Positions 59,238 through 64,000 of a stretch of 64,000 nucleotides of DNA are shown piece by piece (position 1 is the stretch's first letter; the number at the start of each line of letters is the position of its first letter). The stretch comes from Acanthacorydalis orientalis (Eukaryota; Arthropoda; Insecta; Megaloptera; Corydalidae): assembly GCA_034766995.1 (NCBI GenBank), contig CM068318.1:3763001-3827000 (forward strand). Reading direction: 5' to 3'. The notes beneath the pieces were generated by a model. That model did no database searches and was not told where the DNA came from. It was given only the letters and a program-made list of their open reading frames with translations. Position numbers and translations under genes: made by a program.

Positions 59238-61404
59238 CGAGTTGTGTAACTTCGCTAAGTAATTCCTCAGACATGTTTGGCAGAGTTCATTGCTCAGAGG
59301 AAATTGGTAACCTCCATTAACGGAGGTTGCGCTATATGCATAAAGATCATGAAATATGCATACGGAAATCAATAAGCGAATAAATACGGTGTCTTATTGA
59401 AAGCGATCGGAGTTCAGTGCTTTGAACTTGTTGGAAAACATAAATGTCTTCCTAACATTACAGAATTTCATAAACAAGTTTTTGTATATTTTACAAAACA
59501 AACACAGTTTTTCATCGAAACATTCAATAATATTCTTCATACATACAAGAATTTTCAAGTTAAAAATCCTTGTGTTCATACATTTTTACCGACTATTGAC
59601 ATCTTTTCTTCGATTTTTGTTAATTGTGTCACTTACCTACACTTAACTATACTTCAAACGGGATTTAAAAATTAAAATATCACAAATGTTAAAAATATAC
59701 AAAATAAACAGGACAAGAGACCAAAATCTGATTGAAAAAATGTATACTTTTCATACAATTTAAAAAAATTATGTGTTAAGAAAGTGGTTAAATAACACAC
59801 ATCCTCTCTTCCCATTTTCAACCACCAAACTCTACTATCGCTTGGTTTCTTGTTTATTTCTTCTTTTACAGTTTAGTCAATATCTTACTATTGTTTCAAC
59901 ATCGCTTCATCCTCTCATACAAAGTAAGATCCGTTCAAATATCTTTCATAGTAAATTTTATAATCCCACTGATGGCTTTATGTATCTTTAAATCTCTTCC
60001 TACCTATACATTTATTGTTCTTCTCGTTTGATCATTTGTCTTCAACTCCAAGAATACAAAATATCCCTTCAGATGGAAATAGCCTAAACCAATCATATAA
60101 AAAACGATCTTGCAAATGGCCTGGAAAATATGTACTTAATATTTATTAACACTCCCATTTTGATAAAAAAAACTATAACAAATTTCTAAATGATCTTGTA
60201 AACAGTTTAAAATAAAAAATACACATGTGAATGAGTGAAAATAGAAATGAATTCAATATAGAGGCAATTTACACGATAAGTAAATTGAATGATTTCAGTT
60301 TAATATGGTCGAAAAAATGCAAAACAGTTTGGTTTTTATAGATAAATTTCATACCAATAATAAATAATATTAATTTATATGAATACAAATAAGTATATAC
60401 ATTTTTTAAACAAATACCACGTTGTTATTTATGATTTTTTGGAATTATCCACCCACTTTTTGAACCAATTTCAATCTCAAGGCACATAATTTTGATTTAA
60501 TACAGAAAACGTTTAAATAATTATAAAATAAAACCGGTATGAAAGGAAAAAAGAATTTACAACAGAATGTACTGACTGAATACCAAAAAATAAAGAAAAA
60601 AATAGAAATATATGAGTAAAAAAATAATATATTTGTAATAAGATTTCACATAGCAGTAATGTATGAAAGATTGAAAAAAATAATAATAATTAAACGATTA
60701 ACCATCTATATTATCAAAAGTGTGCAGTGTTCCAACAATAAGTTCTATTTGTTTTCAACTCCTCAAACACATCACTTAATGAAGTTTGTTTAAAAGCAAT
60801 TTCCGATCGAATTTGCATCCATCGTCTTCTTACACTACACTTTCAACAAGTCGATGTGAAAAAAAATGTCCTCTAGTACATACTAAAATGCATTTTTTAT
60901 CGAGACAGTGTTCTTCTACAACATTTAGTTCTATATTTGGCATAGTTCCAAAGAAACAGCCCGACTATATTACCTTAAATGTTTAATATGCATCCATAAT
61001 ACAAAAGTGTCGACAAAGTTTTCTTTCGATGTGAAAAGATGCTGAGGAACTCGATTGTTCACTATATACATTTTAGCATATAGAATGCTCTTTCAAAGAG
61101 GTACTTAAAGTAATGGAATAAATAATTTTTTGTATGATCTACTTTAATGATAAACATCTATTAAAAATCTATGTTTAGTTACAAATATGTCTTCTTTTTT
61201 TGTAGATATTTTATGAGATTTGTAGTTACATTGTGGATATATCAGTTTATCAAAATATCCACATGACAATTTATGTTTATTCTAACGGAAATATATTTTT
61301 GTAAATATACCGAAAATAACTTTAAACGTCTGTATGGAATTTAAGAAACTTATCAAGTTGTTTAACATAAAATAATATTTCCAATCGATACCGACGCCAC
61401 TTAG
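59238..61404. other. AT-rich non-coding stretch
   Basis: Open frames of 60-92 codons occur at 59397-59675, 59773-59991 and 60786-60986, none with a recognisable domain. No repeats of note. Confidence 0.45.
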
Positions 61405-61407
61405 TAT

Positions 61408-61476
<69 letters not shown>

Positions 61477-61611
61477 CTAAAAAGAGTATATTAACTGAAA
61501 ATATAAGAAAAAAATATTGAATTTTTGAAACAGCATAATTAATCTCTGAAAAAATAAAAATATTTAAATAGCTGCTATAGGAGAAAGAAATCTCTTCCTC
61601 TCTTTCTATCA

Positions 61612-61642
<31 letters not shown>

Positions 61643-61778
61643 CTAAAAAGAGTATATTAAATGAAAATACAAGAAAAAATATTGAATTTTTGAAACAGCA
61701 TGATTATTTTCCCAAAAAATATAAATATTTAAATAGCTGCTATAGGGGAAAGAAAGTTCTCTCTCTCTCTCTTTCTAT

Positions 61779-61822
<44 letters not shown>

Positions 61823-61905
61823 TAAAATCTATAAAAAGTATATCAACTCAAAATATAAGAAAAAATATTGAATTTTTGAAACAGCATGATTAATTTCTGA
61901 AAAAA
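61405..61905 (+). repeat. Tandem array, about 2.6 units of 170-200 bp
   Basis: Each unit runs tctatcaatatatat, (TA)n, acaatctaaaaagagtatat, gaatttttgaaacagca, atatttaaatagctgctata, gg(a/g)gaaagaaa, (CT)n. Copies start near 61405, 61605 and 61773. The third lacks the right end. TA and CT tract lengths differ among copies. Confidence 0.88.
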
Positions 61906-63646
61906 AGTAAACATAATTCGAATAACGAACGAGAAACAAATGTAAGAAAGAATAACAAAAATATCCGTCAAGTATTTTATAACAAAATATTCATACGAGA
62001 CGAGTCTTCAAATGCGGTTCACTACATATAATTCCGAAGTACCTCTCGCAAATTTAGACCGTATTTCACACCATAATACATTAAATTATCATATTTTATA
62101 CCCCGAAAGTGGAAAGGATAGAAATGTAAAGTGTTAAGTATAGAGGCGTATGAATAAATTAAAAATTTGCTTGAATACCACTTTCATCTCAATTATATAT
62201 CTATCCGCGTTTGCATAAATATAATAATTTCATTAGATGTATAATCATTAACCGGTACACTGAAACCAATGTTTTAGTGCGCACTGAGCGACGAACGAAT
62301 ATATATTTTAATGGTGGTCGTCTCGGGTTCACGATAATGGCGTGTGGGTGTCATATCCACCTTGTTTTTAAATTGAATTTGTTTAGAAAAAAAGTATCTT
62401 GTTGTATTTTATGATTGTCAGCACTGCCTGATTCTTCTTTAAAGAGAGCGACTAGCTGATATCCAAACAAAATGATTTGACCAATCAATTAACTTATTTC
62501 CACTTTTTCCTATAAAATTCTTTCAATATTCCATCAGTATTCAAATTCTGTTATAAAATCTAACAGAATTATTATTGAAAAACAAAGACATGTGATTGTT
62601 AGTCCCCGAAAACCACAAATTTCTTTTTTCCAATACTGTTCGGTAAAGACCATCTTAAAAACACAAAGAATGAACAAAAATCACTCATTAAATGTCTCAG
62701 TTGATGTTAAATCTGCATTTAAAAGTTTAGTTTAATTTTATTGTAATAAAAACAGCATCCTTTTGAAAAAACTCGACTTTTTGAAAAAAAATATATAAAG
62801 AAAGCACGAAAATGTCTGTCCGTGCTCAATTAAAATTGTTTATTAACAGCCGTTAAAATCATTTCAAAAAAACATACAGTGCACACATCGTCCAACCACA
62901 CAGTCTCAATTAATAACAAGGGCTCGCGCGGATTAAACGAGTAAGTCAGTAATTAGAGCCAGAGTCGCGTTATCTCAGTAGATAAAAACATGCCCGTCGT
63001 AATTTTTCTCGACAAACTTTATCATGTTTTTCACAATTAACAAGTTTATGGTGTTAACATCTTCATTAGACCAGCATGTCTACATCCATGCATATCATAT
63101 TTTTAATTATAGAACTTTAACAACATTATATATAATAAACATCAAAGAAACGTTACATTCACTGGAGCACTGCAGCTGGTAGAGTTGGAAAAGAATCCGC
63201 CTTGTTTTTCACTTAAGGTAACGAACCGATATTTTAATTCGAGGGTGTGTATATCTTTTTTCCCCTCCTGTTCGGTACGCGTTACGAAATATTGTCCAAG
63301 TTGCATGAACCATCTTTTTTTCGAATGAATTTTCTTTTACAGACGTTCACTCACTGTGTAAATCATGAAAAAGTTTTAATGAATTGGCGCAGACGGTGAT
63401 TTGTTTTAATAAAAAGCGAAAGCTGCCATACGTTGTGGTGTGTATGAGTGTGCTTTTTTTCGCTCTGTTGTGCTTTGTGCGCACTTGTTTCTTCTTCACC
63501 GAAACACCATGTGTCGATAGTTCAGTTTTATCTAATACCATTAGTTATTGCCATGTTAATGTCAGCCGTTATTTATTTATTATATATGTTTTAGTGTTTT
63601 ATTTTTCAATATACAAGATCTGGTAATGTTTTCATAGAAATATATA
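61906..63646. other. Non-coding stretch, partly complex
   Basis: 62880-63010 and 63180-63500 are less repetitive with CpGs (aagggctcgcgcggattaaa) and could hold regulatory sequence. Frames of 64-80 codons on both strands at 63347-63626 overlap and have no recognised domain. Confidence 0.4.
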
Positions 63647-63677
63647 TTGGGTTGGTGCAAAAATAATTGCGGTTTTT
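63647..63677 (+). mobile_element. mariner terminal inverted repeat, first copy
   Basis: ttgggttggtgcaaaaataa followed by ttgcggttttt is a well-known mariner end of the cecropia/mellifera type (the same core as in human MADE1). It is preceded by TA. About 70 bp of mariner-like leader follows, but no transposase. Confidence 0.8.
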
Positions 63678-63748
63678 ATGTTCAGTTTGTATATAGATTC
63701 AATTTTTTGTTTTATTGTCAGATATTTTTGCAATCATAGGCGTATTCG

Positions 63749-63853
63749 GTGATTTAATTTAGGCTTCCGCATGAAAGTATTAAAAATAACATGATTTTTA
63801 AAATTTTTGCTTTGTTTTTTAATACTTTCATGTGGAAGTCCAAATTGAATCAC
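63749..63853. repeat. Palindrome with 38-bp arms
   Basis: Left arm 63749-63786 (gtgatttaatttaggcttcc, gcatgaaagtattaaaaa) pairs with 63816-63853 with about four mismatches. The spacer is about 30 bp. It lies between two direct-oriented mariner ends. Confidence 0.85.
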
Positions 63854-63921
63854 TTATTTTTCTACAAGAATTTTTCTACATTCAAATAAAAAATAATTAC
63901 TTATTTTTTAAGTCGTTCCTA

Positions 63922-64000
63922 TTAGGCTGGTGCAAAAATAATTGCGGTTCTTACGTATCGAGTATAAAGATTCATATATCAGTTGAAAATTATATTTATT
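63922..64000 (+). mobile_element. mariner terminal inverted repeat, second copy, runs off the window
   Basis: ttaggctggtgcaaaaataa followed by ttgcggttctta, same orientation as the copy 275 bp upstream and preceded by TA. The following 45 bp resemble the leader after the first copy (agattca...). A transposase could lie beyond the window end. Confidence 0.75.

Noticed and set aside
1..64000. CRISPR array, bacterial operon, riboswitch or rRNA
   Set aside because: No regular short repeats with spacers, no packed genes, and no conserved RNA cores; the window is eukaryotic repeat-rich DNA.

Overview
The window is AT-rich, repeat-dense, non-coding DNA from a eukaryote, almost certainly an arthropod and most likely an insect. 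The reasons are several broken mariner/Tc1-type transposons of insect type, hAT miniature elements, a probable RTE-type retrotransposon tail, dozens of long (TA)n microsatellites, and no operon-like or otherwise tightly packed coding. CpG is not visibly depleted in the less AT-rich patches, which would fit a hymenopteran, but the species cannot be fixed from the sequence. I found no intact host gene, tRNA, rRNA or CRISPR array. Most long open frames are TA repeats read as Tyr-Ile, or chance.

Layout. 1-10 kb: AT-rich background with the first copies of a dispersed foldback family (called FB-1 here), a second dispersed family (DR-2) and (TA)n tracts. 10-18 kb: a mariner tail (10.0 kb), a CpG-rich patch (11.4-11.7 kb), an LTR-like segment with a 22-bp palindrome (13.8-14.2 kb), and two more complex GC-richer patches (14.6-14.9 and 16.0-16.25 kb). 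20-31 kb: a mariner-type end (20.8 kb), a Tc1/mariner tail and a probable RTE 3' end fused by (TA)n tracts (22.3-22.95 kb), a local duplication (23.2/25.6 kb), a copia-like LTR candidate (24.9 kb), an internally deleted mariner (26.9-27.6 kb), a diverged tandem duplication (28.4-29.2 kb), and two hAT miniature elements with perfect 8-bp target duplications (29.4 and 30.1 kb). 32-45 kb: a foldback element with 48-bp arms (32.3 kb), a near full-length dead mariner sitting inside a (TA)n tract and itself interrupted by FB-1-related sequence (38.3-39.7 kb), a CpG-rich promoter/first-exon candidate (40.2-40.5 kb), a transposase tail (41.8 kb), and a 100-bp-arm hairpin with (TA)n at its centre (44.8-45.0 kb). 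48-64 kb: a tRNA-SINE-like remnant (49.0 kb), a second copy of the 26.9-kb mariner type (49.5 kb), a TIR-bounded Tc1/mariner-superfamily element full of stops (56.8-58.1 kb), a tandem array anchored on (TA)n and (CT)n (61.4-61.9 kb), and two direct-oriented mariner 5' ends with a palindrome between them at the right edge.

The most noteworthy signal is FB-1: about 27 recognisable arms in both orientations, often as head-to-head pairs. Related sequence lies inside a mariner transposase reading frame, which indicates mobility. Several GC-richer, complex patches between repeats look like regulatory DNA of a large gene desert or intron, but this is inference. Family names FB-1 and DR-2 are labels for this report only.
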